64,000 nt of DNA from Clostridiales bacterium Firm_04 (GTDB lineage Bacteria > Bacillota > Clostridia > Oscillospirales > Ruminococcaceae): positions 1-64,000 of the forward strand of contig LVAJ01000026.1 of NCBI GenBank assembly GCA_001603005.1. The letters run 5' to 3'. Shown here piece after piece: positions 49,720 through 58,829 of this stretch; within the stretch, counting starts at the first letter, position 1; every line of letters starts with the position of its first letter. The position numbers and the translations under genes were made by a program. Under the pieces are notes generated by a model. The model was not told where the DNA came from, searched no databases, and saw nothing but the letters and a program-made list of their open reading frames with translations.

Positions 49720-50760
49720 ATGAAAAAGACTGTTATGATGATGATGACCGCTGCTGCACTCGCAGCTGTTTCCGCTCCGATGAACGCATCCGCTGCTGAA
49801 ACTGTCAATGTGACATTCAGCCTCGAAACGATCGACCAGAACACGCTCGGCGAACGCACCGTAACGGGCAGCGTCGAGGTGAAGGATACCGACAGCGACG
49901 GCAAGCTCACGCCGGCAGACGTGATGTATCTTGCGCATGAAAAATACTATCCGGGCGGCGCGGCTGCCGGTCTGGATGAGACCTACATCTGGGGCGTTGC
50001 CTCCCTTTACACCTGCAATATCACTGATAAAAACGGCACCTGCGTCTACACATCCAGCGGCCCTGTGAATACCCGCTATACCCTTGAGGACGGCGACAGC
50101 ATTTCGTGGACTGCACAGTATTTCATGCAGGGCGATTACACCAATATTACGCTCAGCGGACTGACCGACAGCGCCAACAGCAAGACCGTCACAAATGCAC
50201 CGATCAGCGTGCATATTGATGTGAAGCCGCAGCTCAAGCAGAATGTCGGAAAGAACACCGCAGCGGGCATGAAGATCTTCGTGGATGACACCGACACCGG
50301 CGTCGTCACCGATCAGAACGGCAATGCGGCGATCTCCGTGAAGACTGCCGGCACCCACTATATCAATGTTTACCGCGCAAACAACGAGCTGGCTGTCCGT
50401 CAGGAAGTGGTCGTGAATGAGAACGAGTCCGCACCTGCTGCGACGACTGCTCCCGCACTGACGACCGCTGCTGCACAGAGCACGACCACGGCACAGAACA
50501 CCACTTCTGCCCCTGCGGTCACAACGGAGAGCGGCGCACAGACCACCGCGGCTGCGCTCACGACCACCGCGCAGAGCAGCGCACAGACCACGACGACCAC
50601 CGCTGCCGCAACTGCTGCATCGACCACAAAGGCGACGACCACCGCAGCAAAGTCCGGCAACGTCAAGACCGGCGACAACACCCCGATCGCGGCACTGCTC
50701 TTTGCAGGACTGACCGCGGCGGGCGCAGCAATCTTCACCATGAAGCGCCGCGTCTTCTGA
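49720..50760 (+). CDS. Secreted surface protein with Thr-rich stalk and membrane anchor
   Basis: A 346-residue protein. Signal peptide (KKTVMMMMTAAALAAVS, about 1-24), a DUF4430-like region (about 28-150: TFSLETIDQNTLGERTVTG, DSDGKLTPADVMYLAHEKYY), a second domain to about 230, a Thr/Ala-rich stalk (about 235-310), then VKTGDNTPIAALLF, one transmembrane helix and KRR. It looks like a wall/membrane anchor but lacks an LPxTG motif. The start MKKTV at 49720 has AAGGAG; the frame is open upstream only because of the tandem repeats. Confidence 0.88.
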   Translation: MKKTVMMMMTAAALAAVSAPMNASAAETVNVTFSLETIDQNTLGERTVTGSVEVKDTDSDGKLTPADVMYLAHEKYYPGGAAAGLDETYIWGVASLYTCNITDKNGTCVYTSSGPVNTRYTLEDGDSISWTAQYFMQGDYTNITLSGLTDSANSKTVTNAPISVHIDVKPQLKQNVGKNTAAGMKIFVDDTDTGVVTDQNGNAAISVKTAGTHYINVYRANNELAVRQEVVVNENESAPAATTAPALTTAAAQSTTTAQNTTSAPAVTTESGAQTTAAALTTTAQSSAQTTTTTAAATAASTTKATTTAAKSGNVKTGDNTPIAALLFAGLTAAGAAIFTMKRRVF

Positions 50761-50791
50761 TACTTGCTTGCTAGGATCCTTCTTATAGATT

Positions 50792-50826
50792 TGCCCGGTA
50801 TCGCTGCGATATCGGGCACATTTTTT
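50792..50826 (+). terminator. Terminator of the surface protein gene
   Basis: TGCCCGGTATCG (50792-50803) pairs with CGATATCGGGCA (50807-50818), then CATTTTTT. Confidence 0.88.
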
Positions 50827-50829
50827 GCG

Positions 50830-50934
50830 GCGGGGAGCCCCCGCTGGCAATTTCCTCCGGAGTGCGGCAGCGCGGCTCTCCCAGCAGTCGCGGTACACGC
50901 CGCTATTCGCGGCTTCTGCGGCGTAACTGCTCCC
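50830..50934 (-). repeat. R1 intergenic repeat, copy e (inverted)
   Basis: Reverse complement of the R1 family, with GCGGGGAGC at one end and GCTCCCA at the other. The internal hairpin (GCCGC-GAATA-GCGGC when read on the minus strand) is kept. Confidence 0.82.
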
Positions 50935-50971
50935 ATGAAGCAAAACAACATAATTTTTGTATTCACGCCCA

Positions 50972-51000
50972 TTGCACTTTTTGCGATAATGTGCTATAAT
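50972..51000 (+). promoter_or_regulatory. Promoter of the Xre membrane regulator
   Basis: -35 TTGCAC (50972-50977), 17-base spacer, -10 TATAAT (50995-51000). Confidence 0.8.
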
Positions 51001-51026
51001 AGAGGAACACGAAAAGGGGTGATCCG

Positions 51027-51743
51027 ATGGACGACTGGAAGCAGATCGCCGCAGCCAATCTCGTTCGGCTGCGTAAGGCGCATCAGCTGACACAGGTGCA
51101 GCTCGCTGAACAGCTGCATTACTCCGATAAAGCTGTATCCAAATGGGAGCGCGGAGAATCGCTGCCGGATCTTGCTGTCATGAAGCAGCTCGCCGATTTC
51201 TACGGCATCCGCATCGACGACTTCCTCACCGATCCCGATGCAGCGCCCGCCGAACAACCCGCGCCGGAGCCCGAATGCCCCGCCGCTCCCCTGCCCGAAT
51301 CTGCGCCCGCTCCCGAATCTGCGCAGGCCGAAGATCCGGTGCAGTCCGCACAGTCCGTTCGGCAGCGCACCCATAACCGTTTCATCATCACAGGCATGGC
51401 TGCTTTGCTCGTCTGGCTCGTCGCGTCCATGATCTTCGTGGTGCTCGATACCATTCTGCCGGAGCTGAAATACAGCTCGTTCCTGTTTATCTATGCCGCG
51501 CCGATCACCGCCGTGGTCGCGCTCGTGTTCAATTCGATCTGGTTCAACCGCCGCTGGAACTTCGTCATCATCTCCCTGCTGATCTGGTCCGTGCTCGGCG
51601 CGCTGTTCATGACCTTCTATGAATACAGGATCTGGAAGCTGTTCCTGATCGGCATTCCCGCACAGCTGATCGTTGTGCTCTGGTCGCGGCTGCGTCCGGT
51701 CGAGCCGCCTGATACACAGAATCAAAAGCCGCAGGATCTCTGA
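51027..51743 (+). CDS. Xre family regulator fused to membrane helices
   Basis: A 238-residue protein. The N-terminal helix-turn-helix (about 6-65: LVRLRKAHQLTQVQLAEQL ... KAVSKWERGESLPD) is an Xre DNA-binding domain. Next is a Pro/Ala/Glu linker (about 70-110), then four transmembrane helices (about 118-220). Such membrane-bound regulators sense an envelope or small-molecule signal. The start ATG follows AAAGGGG. Followed by a terminator at 51727-51768. Confidence 0.9.
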   Translation: MDDWKQIAAANLVRLRKAHQLTQVQLAEQLHYSDKAVSKWERGESLPDLAVMKQLADFYGIRIDDFLTDPDAAPAEQPAPEPECPAAPLPESAPAPESAQAEDPVQSAQSVRQRTHNRFIITGMAALLVWLVASMIFVVLDTILPELKYSSFLFIYAAPITAVVALVFNSIWFNRRWNFVIISLLIWSVLGALFMTFYEYRIWKLFLIGIPAQLIVVLWSRLRPVEPPDTQNQKPQDL

Positions 51744-51768
51744 TTCCGTTCAGAGCCTGCGGTTTTTT
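51727..51768 (+). terminator. Terminator of the Xre regulator gene
   Basis: AGCCGCAGG...CCTGCGGTTTTTT: the stem arms lie at about 51728-51735 and 51755-51762, with a T run. The arms overlap the end of the coding sequence. Confidence 0.75.
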
Positions 51769-51935
51769 CATGCCGGATGCAAAATCTGCCGCGCAATCGG
51801 CATGCAGATCCCGGAGAATTTTCAAATGCATAATTATGACGCAGATGCGTCGTTTTATATACCATCTCTACTAATAGTGGAGTCCGATTCTACCGCAAAA
51901 TCTATCGGCAGTTTCCGGAAAATCCCAAAAAGTCC

Positions 51936-51964
51936 GTGACAAATCGTCCGAAATGCGGTACAAT
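51936..51964 (+). promoter_or_regulatory. Promoter of the DegV gene
   Basis: -35 GTGACA (51936-51941), 17-base spacer, -10 TACAAT (51959-51964). The bases between 51769 and 51930 hold no gene I can see. Confidence 0.7.
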
Positions 51965-51989
51965 AGTATGCGAAAGGAGCTGACATATC

Positions 51990-52871
51990 ATGAAAACAAA
52001 TGAAAGCTATGTACTCATCACCGACAGCGGCGCCGACCTCTCCGAGCAGATGCTTCACGGCATGGGCGTGCCCGAGATCCCGCTCAACGTCTTTATGAAG
52101 GACAACCCCGCTCTGCCCTGTACGCTCCGCGGCGAAGCGTTCTACAACGCGCTGCGCGAGGGGCAGGTCGCCTGTACCTCTGCGGCAAATCTCTCGCTGT
52201 TCCGCGAGACCTTCGGCAAGGTGCTCGAATCCGGCAGGGATGTGCTCTATATCTCGTTCTCGTCGCCGCTCAGCTGCATGTGTGCGACTGCGCGCATCGC
52301 GGCGGATGAGCTGCAATCGGAATATCCCACGCGCCGCATCGTCATCATCGACTCGCTCTGCGCAAGCCTCGGACAGGGGCTCCTCGTCTATCACTGCGCC
52401 GAGCAGAAGGAGCGCGGCATGTCACTGGACGAGCTCGCTGCATATGCTGAAGCAACACGCCTGAAGATCATGCACTGGTTCACGGTCGATGACCTGCTGT
52501 TCCTCAAACGCGGCGGCAGAGTCGGCGCAATGTCCGCATTTGCCGGCGCATTGCTCGGTATCAAGCCTGTGCTGCATGTCAGCGATGAGGGCAAGCTCGT
52601 CGCAAAGCAGAAGCTCCGCGGCAGAAAGCATGCCGTGCTGGAGCTTGGCAGACACTATGCTGCCGAATGCACCGATTTTGCATCGACTGTTTTTGTGGCG
52701 CATGCGGATGCACCGGACGCTGCGGAAATGCTGAAAGAAGCGCTGATCCGCGATTACGGTGCAAAGACCGTCATCATCGGCGAGATCGGTCCGGTGATCG
52801 GTGCGCATGCCGGACCTGGCACCGTGGCGCTGTTTTATCTTGGATCATCGCGCGAGGGTACGCCTGCATAA
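51990..52871 (+). CDS. DegV family fatty-acid-binding protein
   Basis: A 293-residue protein: VLITDSGADLSEQM, CTSAANLSLFRETFG, LYISFSSPLSCMCATAR, IIDSLCASLGQGLLVY, and the second-domain FLKRGGRVGAMSAFAGALLGIKPVL, all DegV/FakB signatures. DegV/FakB proteins carry fatty acids to the FakA kinase. Usual length. AAAGGAGC precedes the ATG. Standing alone with its own promoter, followed after 55 bases by an MFS gene. Confidence 0.93.
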   Translation: MKTNESYVLITDSGADLSEQMLHGMGVPEIPLNVFMKDNPALPCTLRGEAFYNALREGQVACTSAANLSLFRETFGKVLESGRDVLYISFSSPLSCMCATARIAADELQSEYPTRRIVIIDSLCASLGQGLLVYHCAEQKERGMSLDELAAYAEATRLKIMHWFTVDDLLFLKRGGRVGAMSAFAGALLGIKPVLHVSDEGKLVAKQKLRGRKHAVLELGRHYAAECTDFASTVFVAHADAPDAAEMLKEALIRDYGAKTVIIGEIGPVIGAHAGPGTVALFYLGSSREGTPA

Positions 52872-52926
52872 GCAATATACACATCGCAGCACAGCCCCGT
52901 GATCCCGCGCGGGAAAGGGGCGAAGA

Positions 52927-54066
52927 TTGGCGTTTTTGCTGCTTTGTGTGATGTATCTTTCCTATATCAGTCTTGGTCTGCCGGATTCGCTTCTGGGGGC
53001 GTCGTGGCATGCGATGCAGCCAGCTCTGCAGGTTCCGCTGTCCTATGCGGGGATCCTGTCGGCGGTCATCTCCTGCGGGACGGTGCTCTCCAGTCTGCTG
53101 TCCGGCAGATTGCTGCGGCGGTTCCGCACCGGTCAGATCGCGGCATGCAGCGTCATGATGACGGCGGCGGCGCTCTGGGGCTTTTCGTCTGCGGGGCGAT
53201 TCGGCACGCTCATCCTGTTCGCGATCCCCTACGGGCTCGGCGCGGGCGCGGTGGATGCGGCGCTCAATCACTATGCGGCGGTGCATTTTCCGGCGCGGCA
53301 CATGAACTGGCTGCACAGCTTCTGGGGCATCGGCTGCATGCTGAGCCCGTACATCGTCAGCATGCGGCTGCAGAACGGCTGGCAGTCCGGCTACCGGACA
53401 GTGGCGGTCATGCAGGGAATTTTGACGCTGATGCTGATCTTTTCGCTGCCGCTCTGGAAGCAGACGGCGCCGGAAGATCCGCCCGTTCCTGCGGGGAATC
53501 TCTGCGCACGGATCCGCAAATGCAAAGGCATCGGGCGTTCGCTGGCGGGATTTTTCAGCGAATGCGCGCTGGAAAGCACGGCGGGGCTCTGGGCAAGCAG
53601 CTATCTTGCGCTGCGCAGGGGCATCGGCACGCGGCAGGCAGCGGGTGCGGGCGCGCTGTTTTATGCCGGCATCACGCTCGGCAGACTGCTCGGCGGGGCG
53701 CTGGCGGAGCGGCTCGGCGACCGGAAGCTGATCGGTGCGGGGCTCTGCACGGCGGCTTGCGGGATCGCGCTGCTGATGATGCCGCAGCACGGAACGGCGT
53801 ACTGCGGGCTGTTTGTGATCGGGCTCGGATGCGCGCCGGTGTACCCCTGTCAGCTGCACGAAGCGCCGGAGCAGTTCCGCGGAACGGATGCACAGACGCT
53901 CATCGGCATGCAGATGGCATGCGCCTATCTCGGCACGACACTGGTGCCGCCGGTGTTCGGGGCATTGACGGGGCGTGCGGGGCTGACGCTGTTTCCGGTC
54001 TTTCTGGCGGCATTTCTCGCGCTGACGGCGCTGCTGCGCACAGATCCGGACGATCCTGCGCCGTGA
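52927..54066 (+). CDS. MFS transporter
   Basis: A 379-residue protein with about 12 hydrophobic segments. The typical loop 2-3 motif reads SGRLLRRFRTGQIA, and GIGCMLSPY and LGGALAERLGDRKLIG repeat the MFS half pattern. The likely start is TTG 52927 with GGGGCGA upstream, giving MAFLLLCVMYLSY. The YbiO/FucP-like group includes sugar and drug transporters; substrate unknown. The stop is next to the promoter of the following unit. Confidence 0.88.
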   Translation: MAFLLLCVMYLSYISLGLPDSLLGASWHAMQPALQVPLSYAGILSAVISCGTVLSSLLSGRLLRRFRTGQIAACSVMMTAAALWGFSSAGRFGTLILFAIPYGLGAGAVDAALNHYAAVHFPARHMNWLHSFWGIGCMLSPYIVSMRLQNGWQSGYRTVAVMQGILTLMLIFSLPLWKQTAPEDPPVPAGNLCARIRKCKGIGRSLAGFFSECALESTAGLWASSYLALRRGIGTRQAAGAGALFYAGITLGRLLGGALAERLGDRKLIGAGLCTAACGIALLMMPQHGTAYCGLFVIGLGCAPVYPCQLHEAPEQFRGTDAQTLIGMQMACAYLGTTLVPPVFGALTGRAGLTLFPVFLAAFLALTALLRTDPDDPAP

Positions 54067-54069
54067 TGC

Positions 54070-54098
54070 TTGACAGATCTGCCGCGCTGTGCTATACT
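54070..54098 (+). promoter_or_regulatory. Promoter of the small membrane/PstS-like operon
   Basis: -35 TTGACA (54070-54075), 17-base spacer, -10 TATACT (54093-54098). Confidence 0.85.
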
Positions 54099-54145
54099 GA
54101 AAATATGAAACGATATTGCCATTGACGCAGAAAGGAGTGCCGCGC

Positions 54146-54574
54146 ATGAACGCAATCAATATCATTTTCTATTCGATCCTTGTGCCGTTTCTCATCTGGT
54201 TCATCCGGACGCTCGCCGTATACCACGGCACGGAGCCGGACGCGGAGCAGCGCCGGAAGCTTCGCAAGCCGAAGAATTTCATGCTCGCTGCCGCCTGTGT
54301 CATGATCTTCTGCGGCAGCTGGTGCATGGCGGCTGACGGGCTCTCCAATTTCGCATTTTATCTGATCCTCATGACCATTCTTGCCGGCATTCCGCTGACC
54401 TTGCTCTCCTTTTTCATCCTGTATCTGGTCAAGTGGCGGCGCGCCCCGCAGGACAGTCCGGAGCGGATCGAGCTGAAACGAAAAATGCGTATTTTCGGCA
54501 TAATCTTCGGGATACTGGCAATCACATACACCGCATTCATCATCTGGTTCGCGATCGGCATTGCGCATATGTGA
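54146..54574 (+). CDS. Small membrane protein, unknown
   Basis: A 142-residue protein with about four hydrophobic segments (about 4-22, 45-62, 70-92 and 115-140) and short charged loops (EPDAEQRRKLRKPK). AAAGGAG lies before 54146. It heads a small operon with a 45-residue peptide and a PstS-like binding protein. No family recognised. Confidence 0.78.
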   Translation: MNAINIIFYSILVPFLIWFIRTLAVYHGTEPDAEQRRKLRKPKNFMLAAACVMIFCGSWCMAADGLSNFAFYLILMTILAGIPLTLLSFFILYLVKWRRAPQDSPERIELKRKMRIFGIIFGILAITYTAFIIWFAIGIAHM

Positions 54575-54583
54575 GGAAATAAA

Positions 54584-54721
54584 ATGAAGGATAAAACATT
54601 TGACAGACTATTAACCGCCGTCCTCATCATCGGCAGCATCAGCGTGATCGCGCTGCTGGTCTATACGGAGCTGCTGCGGCGGGATGTGTCGATCATCTCG
54701 TATATCGCAAACGGACGGTGA
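54584..54721 (+). CDS. 45-residue single-pass membrane peptide
   Basis: ATG at 54584 with GAGGAA upstream. It encodes MKDKTFDRLLTAV, then a transmembrane helix (about 10-28, ending LLVYTELLRR), and a short outer tail ending IANGR. It lies nine bases after the previous stop and nine before the next gene, which supports a real gene despite its size. Its role may be to assist the binding protein. Confidence 0.68.
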   Translation: MKDKTFDRLLTAVLIIGSISVIALLVYTELLRRDVSIISYIANGR

Positions 54722-54730
54722 CGAAAAATC

Positions 54731-55696
54731 ATGAAGAAACTTACAAAACAGCTTGCGGTGCTCATCGGGCTGGCGCTCGGATTCGCCGCATTTGACGCCG
54801 CAGTCTACTGCAATGTCACGCGGCGTTACATCAACAGCACCTCGCCAGAAATGCAGTCGAAGTCGATCGAGGTGTCACGCTATGTGCCGTTCGATGCGAA
54901 TGCGGAGCTGGTACAGAGCGATGCGAAAATGACGCTGACAGGCGATATTCCGGTGATCGACGGGGCAGCTGCGGTTCTGCCGGTCTATGCGGCGTTCGTG
55001 CAGGCGGTCTATCCGCCGGAGTCGGTGCAGTTCGACGGGGACGCCTATGCGCCCGAAAGCGCGATGCAGTACACGAACACGCGCGGTGCCTATCAGTCGC
55101 TTGCGGAGGGCAAAGCGGACATTGTGCTCTGCGCAAAGCCCTCGGCGGAGCAGGCTGCCTATGCCGCGGAACAGGGGCGGGAGCTTGTGTATGAGCCGGT
55201 TGCGCAGGAGGCATTTGTTTTTATAGTAAACAAGAATAATCCGGTCGATGATCTGACTGCCGATCAGATCCGCGGGATCTACGCGGGCGAAATCCGGAAC
55301 TGGTCGGAGGTCGGCGGCAGGCATCTCCCGATCGACGCGGTGCAGCGCAATGCGGGCAGCGGCAGTCAGACGACGATGCTCGGATTCATGGGCGGCACCC
55401 CGATGAAGCGCGATCCGCTCTCATTTTTCGGCAGCGCGATCGGCTATTCGTTCCGGTATTATGTTGCGGGGATCGTGCAGAACGGCGGCGTGAAGATGCT
55501 CTCCGTGAACGGCGTGTACCCCGATCCGGAACATATTGCGGACGGCAGCTATCCGGTCACGGGCGAAGTGCTTGCAGTCTACGACAAGCGGAACGATAAC
55601 CCGAATATTCCGATTCTGCTGGATTTTATGCGCAGCGAGGAAGGGCAGCGCATCATCGCGGAAAGCGGCTATACGCCGGTCAGTACAACGGAATAA
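54731..55696 (+). CDS. PstS-like phosphate/anion-binding protein
   Basis: A 321-residue protein. N-terminal membrane helix (about 8-28) without a lipobox Cys, then a PBP-like domain: VIDGAAAVLPVYAAFVQAVYP, GAYQSLAEGKADIVLCAKPS, AFVFIVNKNNPVDDLTADQIRGIYAGEIRNW, NAGSGSQTTMLGFM, and SVNGVYPDPEHIADGSYPVTGEV. These match PstS anion-binding proteins. No pstCAB genes are nearby, so it may act as a sensor or bind another ligand. Confidence 0.88.
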   Translation: MKKLTKQLAVLIGLALGFAAFDAAVYCNVTRRYINSTSPEMQSKSIEVSRYVPFDANAELVQSDAKMTLTGDIPVIDGAAAVLPVYAAFVQAVYPPESVQFDGDAYAPESAMQYTNTRGAYQSLAEGKADIVLCAKPSAEQAAYAAEQGRELVYEPVAQEAFVFIVNKNNPVDDLTADQIRGIYAGEIRNWSEVGGRHLPIDAVQRNAGSGSQTTMLGFMGGTPMKRDPLSFFGSAIGYSFRYYVAGIVQNGGVKMLSVNGVYPDPEHIADGSYPVTGEVLAVYDKRNDNPNIPILLDFMRSEEGQRIIAESGYTPVSTTE

Positions 55697-55699
55697 GTC

Positions 55700-55733
55700 A
55701 ACCCCGAAGCGGCACGCCCTTCGGGGTTCTTTT
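55700..55733 (+). terminator. Terminator of the PstS-like operon
   Basis: AACCCCGAAG (55700-55709) pairs with CTTCGGGGTT (55719-55728), then CTTTTC. Confidence 0.88.
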
Positions 55734-55739
55734 CGTTCT

Positions 55740-55909
55740 TCACCATTCACGATTCATTCTTCACGATTCACTTTTGATCGTATGTCAGGATGAATGGAAA
55801 GTTGCATGCCGGATTTGTGCATGTCGCGTTTGTATGTCAGAATGTATGTAGGATGAATGTCACATTTGCATGTGAATATGAATGTCGAAATGCATGTCCT
55901 CAAAGAAGT
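55740..55909. repeat. ATGTC ladder, copy 3
   Basis: TTCACGATTC occurs twice near 55745-55772, then about nine ATGTC/ATGTA/ATGCC motifs spaced by roughly 10-15 bases lead into R2. It is the longest of the three ladders. Confidence 0.7.
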
Positions 55910-56085
55910 ATCCGCTGCGCGGATATTATTTAAGAATGGGGACTTCTATCGCAAGTCCCCAAGCCCGCCAAGCTCTTGAACGCTGGAGAGTTTCGCTCTC
56001 TGCGGAGAGCGACCAGAGGCTCTGCCTCTGGACTCCGCGAACTTTTGGAAAAGTTCGATCAAAACTTTAATGCTGTGCGCGCCGG
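55910..56085 (+). repeat. R2 intergenic repeat, copy 3
   Basis: TCCGCTGCGCGGAT to GTGCGCGCCGG, with the same hairpins as the other copies. No gene is seen between 55734 and 56342. Confidence 0.85.
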
Positions 56086-56138
56086 TTACGCTCGTGGAGA
56101 CTTGTCTGCGCGTTCTTGTTCCGTCTGTGGGGCGCAGC

Positions 56139-56247
56139 GCTGGGAGCAGTAACCTTTGAGAAGCCGCGAATAGCGGCGTGTACTCGGAAAGCGGGGACAG
56201 TCCGCGGAACCGGCTCCCGGAGGGAAATGCCCGCGGGGGCTCCCCGC
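56139..56247 (+). repeat. R1 intergenic repeat, copy f
   Basis: GCTGGGAGCAGTAACCTTTG at the left end and GGGGCTCCCCGC at the right, with the internal GCCGC-GAATA-GCGGC hairpin. The middle part is changed (TCGGAAAGCGGGGACAG) compared with the other copies. Confidence 0.85.
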
Positions 56248-56268
56248 TCCGCGCTTCACTTTTTCTGA

Positions 56269-56297
56269 TTGACATTCCTCCTTTCTTGTGATATACT
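56269..56297 (+). promoter_or_regulatory. Promoter of formate-THF ligase gene
   Basis: -35 TTGACA (56269-56274), 17-base spacer, -10 TATACT (56292-56297). Confidence 0.85.
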
Positions 56298-56342
56298 TAT
56301 TTTATATGCATATCATGCAAATTCATGTGCAGGAGGAAGAAT

Positions 56343-58010
56343 ATGCTTACAGACATTGAAATCGCACAGTCCGTTCCGATGCGCCCGATCACCGAGATTG
56401 CTGCCGCTGCCGGTATCCCCGACGAAGCGGTCGAACAGTACGGCAGATACAAGGCGAAGATCGACCTTTCCAAGCTGCCGAAATCCGGAAAGCAGGGCAA
56501 GCTCGTCCTCGTGACGGCGATCAATCCCACCGCTGCCGGTGAGGGCAAAACCACCACGACCATCGGTCTTGCCGACGGCATGCGCAAGATCGGCAAAAAT
56601 GTCATGGTCGCGCTCCGTGAGCCGTCCCTCGGTCCGGTCTTCGGCATCAAGGGCGGTGCCGCAGGCGGCGGCTATGCGCAGGTCGTCCCGATGGAGGACA
56701 TCAACCTGCATTTCACCGGCGATTTCCACGCGATCGGTGCTGCGAACAACCTGCTCGCCGCAATGCTCGATAACCATATCTATCAGGGCAATGCGCTGAA
56801 CATTGATCCGCGCCGCATCACTTGGAAGCGCTGCGTCGATATGAACGACCGTCAGCTCCGCTTCATCACAGACGGTCTCGGCGGCAGGATCAACGGCGTC
56901 CCGCGCGAGGACGGCTACGACATCACCGTCGCGTCCGAGATCATGGCGGTGTTCTGCCTTGCCGATTCGATCACCGATCTGAAAGCGCGGCTTTCGCGCA
57001 TTGTCGTGGCATATACCTATGACGAAAAGCCCGTCACCGCAGGCGACCTGAACGCGGTCGGCGCAATGACCGCGCTGCTGAAAGATGCGCTGAAACCGAA
57101 CCTCGTGCAGACGCTCGAAGGCACGCCCGCGCTCGTACACGGCGGCCCGTTTGCCAATATTGCACACGGCTGCAACTCTGTCCTTGCGACGAAAACAGCC
57201 TTGCAGCTCGGCGATTACGCGATCACAGAGGCGGGCTTCGGCGCCGACCTCGGTGCGGAGAAATTCCTCGATATCAAGTGCCGCATGGCAGGGCTCACGC
57301 CCTCTGCGGTCGTCATTGTCGCGACAGTCCGTGCCCTCAAGCTGCACGGCGGTCTCCCGAAAACAGAGCTCGGCACGGAGAATCTTGCGGCGCTCGAAGC
57401 AGGTATCCCGAATCTGCTGCGGCATGTCTCCAACATCAAGGACGTTTACCGTCTGCCGTCGGTCGTGGCGATCAACCGCTTCCCGACCGATACCGATGCT
57501 GAGATTAAGCTCATCATGGAAAAATGCAAGGCGCTCGACGTGAACGTCGTGCTCTCGAATGTCTGGGCAGAAGGCGGCAAGGGCGGCGAGGATCTCGCGC
57601 GTGAGGTCGTGCGGCTCTGCGAGGAGGAACAGGGTGATTTCTCGTTCTCCTACGAGCTCGACGGCACGATCGCGGAGAAGATCGAAACGATCGTCAAGCG
57701 CATCTATCGCGGCGACGGCATCAACATTCTGCCCGCTGCGCAGAAGCAGATCGCCCAGCTGACCGCACTCGGCTTCGATAAGCTGCCGGTCTGCATGGCG
57801 AAAACGCAGTACAGCTTCACCGATGACAAGGATGTGCTCGGCGCACCGGAGCATTTCACGGTCACGGTCAAGAACGTCAAGGTCTCCGCAGGCGCGGGCT
57901 TCATTGTCGCGCTGACCGGCGATATCATGACCATGCCGGGACTGCCGAAAAAGCCTGCCGCAGAGGGCATCGACGTCGATGCGGACGGCAAGATCTCCGG
58001 TCTGTTCTGA
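56343..58010 (+). CDS. fhs: Formate-tetrahydrofolate ligase
   Basis: A 555-residue enzyme of the usual length that uses ATP to form 10-formyl-THF from formate, in one-carbon metabolism or the Wood-Ljungdahl methyl branch. Signatures: P-loop [62 protein letters not shown] and [13 protein letters not shown]. The start MLTDIEIAQ at 56343 has AGGAGG. Cytosolic, homotetramer in known members. The stop lies 15 bases from the next gene. Confidence 0.97.
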   Translation: MLTDIEIAQSVPMRPITEIAAAAGIPDEAVEQYGRYKAKIDLSKLPKSGKQGKLVLVTAINPTAAGEGKTTTTIGLADGMRKIGKNVMVALREPSLGPVFGIKGGAAGGGYAQVVPMEDINLHFTGDFHAIGAANNLLAAMLDNHIYQGNALNIDPRRITWKRCVDMNDRQLRFITDGLGGRINGVPREDGYDITVASEIMAVFCLADSITDLKARLSRIVVAYTYDEKPVTAGDLNAVGAMTALLKDALKPNLVQTLEGTPALVHGGPFANIAHGCNSVLATKTALQLGDYAITEAGFGADLGAEKFLDIKCRMAGLTPSAVVIVATVRALKLHGGLPKTELGTENLAALEAGIPNLLRHVSNIKDVYRLPSVVAINRFPTDTDAEIKLIMEKCKALDVNVVLSNVWAEGGKGGEDLAREVVRLCEEEQGDFSFSYELDGTIAEKIETIVKRIYRGDGINILPAAQKQIAQLTALGFDKLPVCMAKTQYSFTDDKDVLGAPEHFTVTVKNVKVSAGAGFIVALTGDIMTMPGLPKKPAAEGIDVDADGKISGLF

Positions 58011-58025
58011 ACGGGGGTGCTGTCG

Positions 58026-58829
58026 ATGGTACCGTTTCAGTCGATCATTTTCATGTGTATCACGCTGGGATTCGTGATCCTCGCGTCGATCATTCTGCCG
58101 ATCATCATCAAAAAGAAATGGCAGACTGCCGTATATCCGTATTTTCTCGGCTGGGCGATCTTCCTGATCTTTGCGCTGATACTGGAATCCGGCATGCACC
58201 TGCTCGTGCTGGGCAGCACCGGCGATACAATCACCGGAAACAAATGGCTCTATGCGCTCTACGGCGGCTTTGCAGCAGGCATTTTCGAGGAAACAGGCAG
58301 ATTTCTCGCGATGAAGCTGTTCATGAAAAAGCTGCATGATGCCCCGCACAATGCGCTGATGTACGGCGCGGGACACGGCTGCTTCGAGGCGCTCGCGCTG
58401 GTCGGGATCAGCATGTTGGGCAATCTTGTGGTGTCCGCGCTCATCAATTCCGGTCAGACCGGCATGCTGCTCTCGACTGTTCCGCCGGAGCAGCAGGAGA
58501 CCATGCAGACCACCTTCACGACGCTGAAAGAAACCGCATCGTACATGTTCCTGCTGAGCGGATTTGAACGCATCACGGCGATCCTGCTGCATCTTTCGTT
58601 CTCGGTTCTGGTCTGGATCGCAGTCGTGAAGAAAAAGCCGGCATTCTTCCTGCTTGCGATTCTGCTGCATGCGCTGCCGGACGGCGTGCTCGTCATTATG
58701 CAGCAGAGCGGCGTAAACTTTTTCGTGCTGGAGGGCGTGCTGTTCGGCATGGCGTTCGCAATCGCAATATTCGCCTATATAATGTGGAAAAAGCATCTGC
58801 GCACACCGGTCAGTGAACCGGCATTCTGA
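58026..58829 (+). CDS. YhfC family intramembrane metalloprotease-like protein
   Basis: A 267-residue membrane protein with seven to eight hydrophobic segments. Conserved motifs EETGRFLAMK, YGAGHGCFEAL and ALLHALPDG contain the Glu and His residues expected in the CPBP-like YhfC family. The ATG at 58026 with GGGGG eight bases upstream is preferred over GTG 58017. It follows fhs by 15 bases and may be co-transcribed. Biological substrate unknown. Confidence 0.88.
   Translation: MVPFQSIIFMCITLGFVILASIILPIIIKKKWQTAVYPYFLGWAIFLIFALILESGMHLLVLGSTGDTITGNKWLYALYGGFAAGIFEETGRFLAMKLFMKKLHDAPHNALMYGAGHGCFEALALVGISMLGNLVVSALINSGQTGMLLSTVPPEQQETMQTTFTTLKETASYMFLLSGFERITAILLHLSFSVLVWIAVVKKKPAFFLLAILLHALPDGVLVIMQQSGVNFFVLEGVLFGMAFAIAIFAYIMWKKHLRTPVSEPAF

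Noticed and set aside
52899-54125. 408-codon open frame overlapping the MFS gene in another frame
   Set aside because: Rich in Ala, Gly and Cys with no membrane pattern, while the frame from 52927 gives a clear transporter.
55740-55909. CRISPR-like or iteron array
   Set aside because: ATGTC units are degenerate and irregularly spaced, unlike CRISPR repeats; no replication gene is near.
56298-56342. Tetrahydrofolate riboswitch ahead of fhs
   Set aside because: Only about 40 bases separate the promoter from the start codon, too short for that structure.
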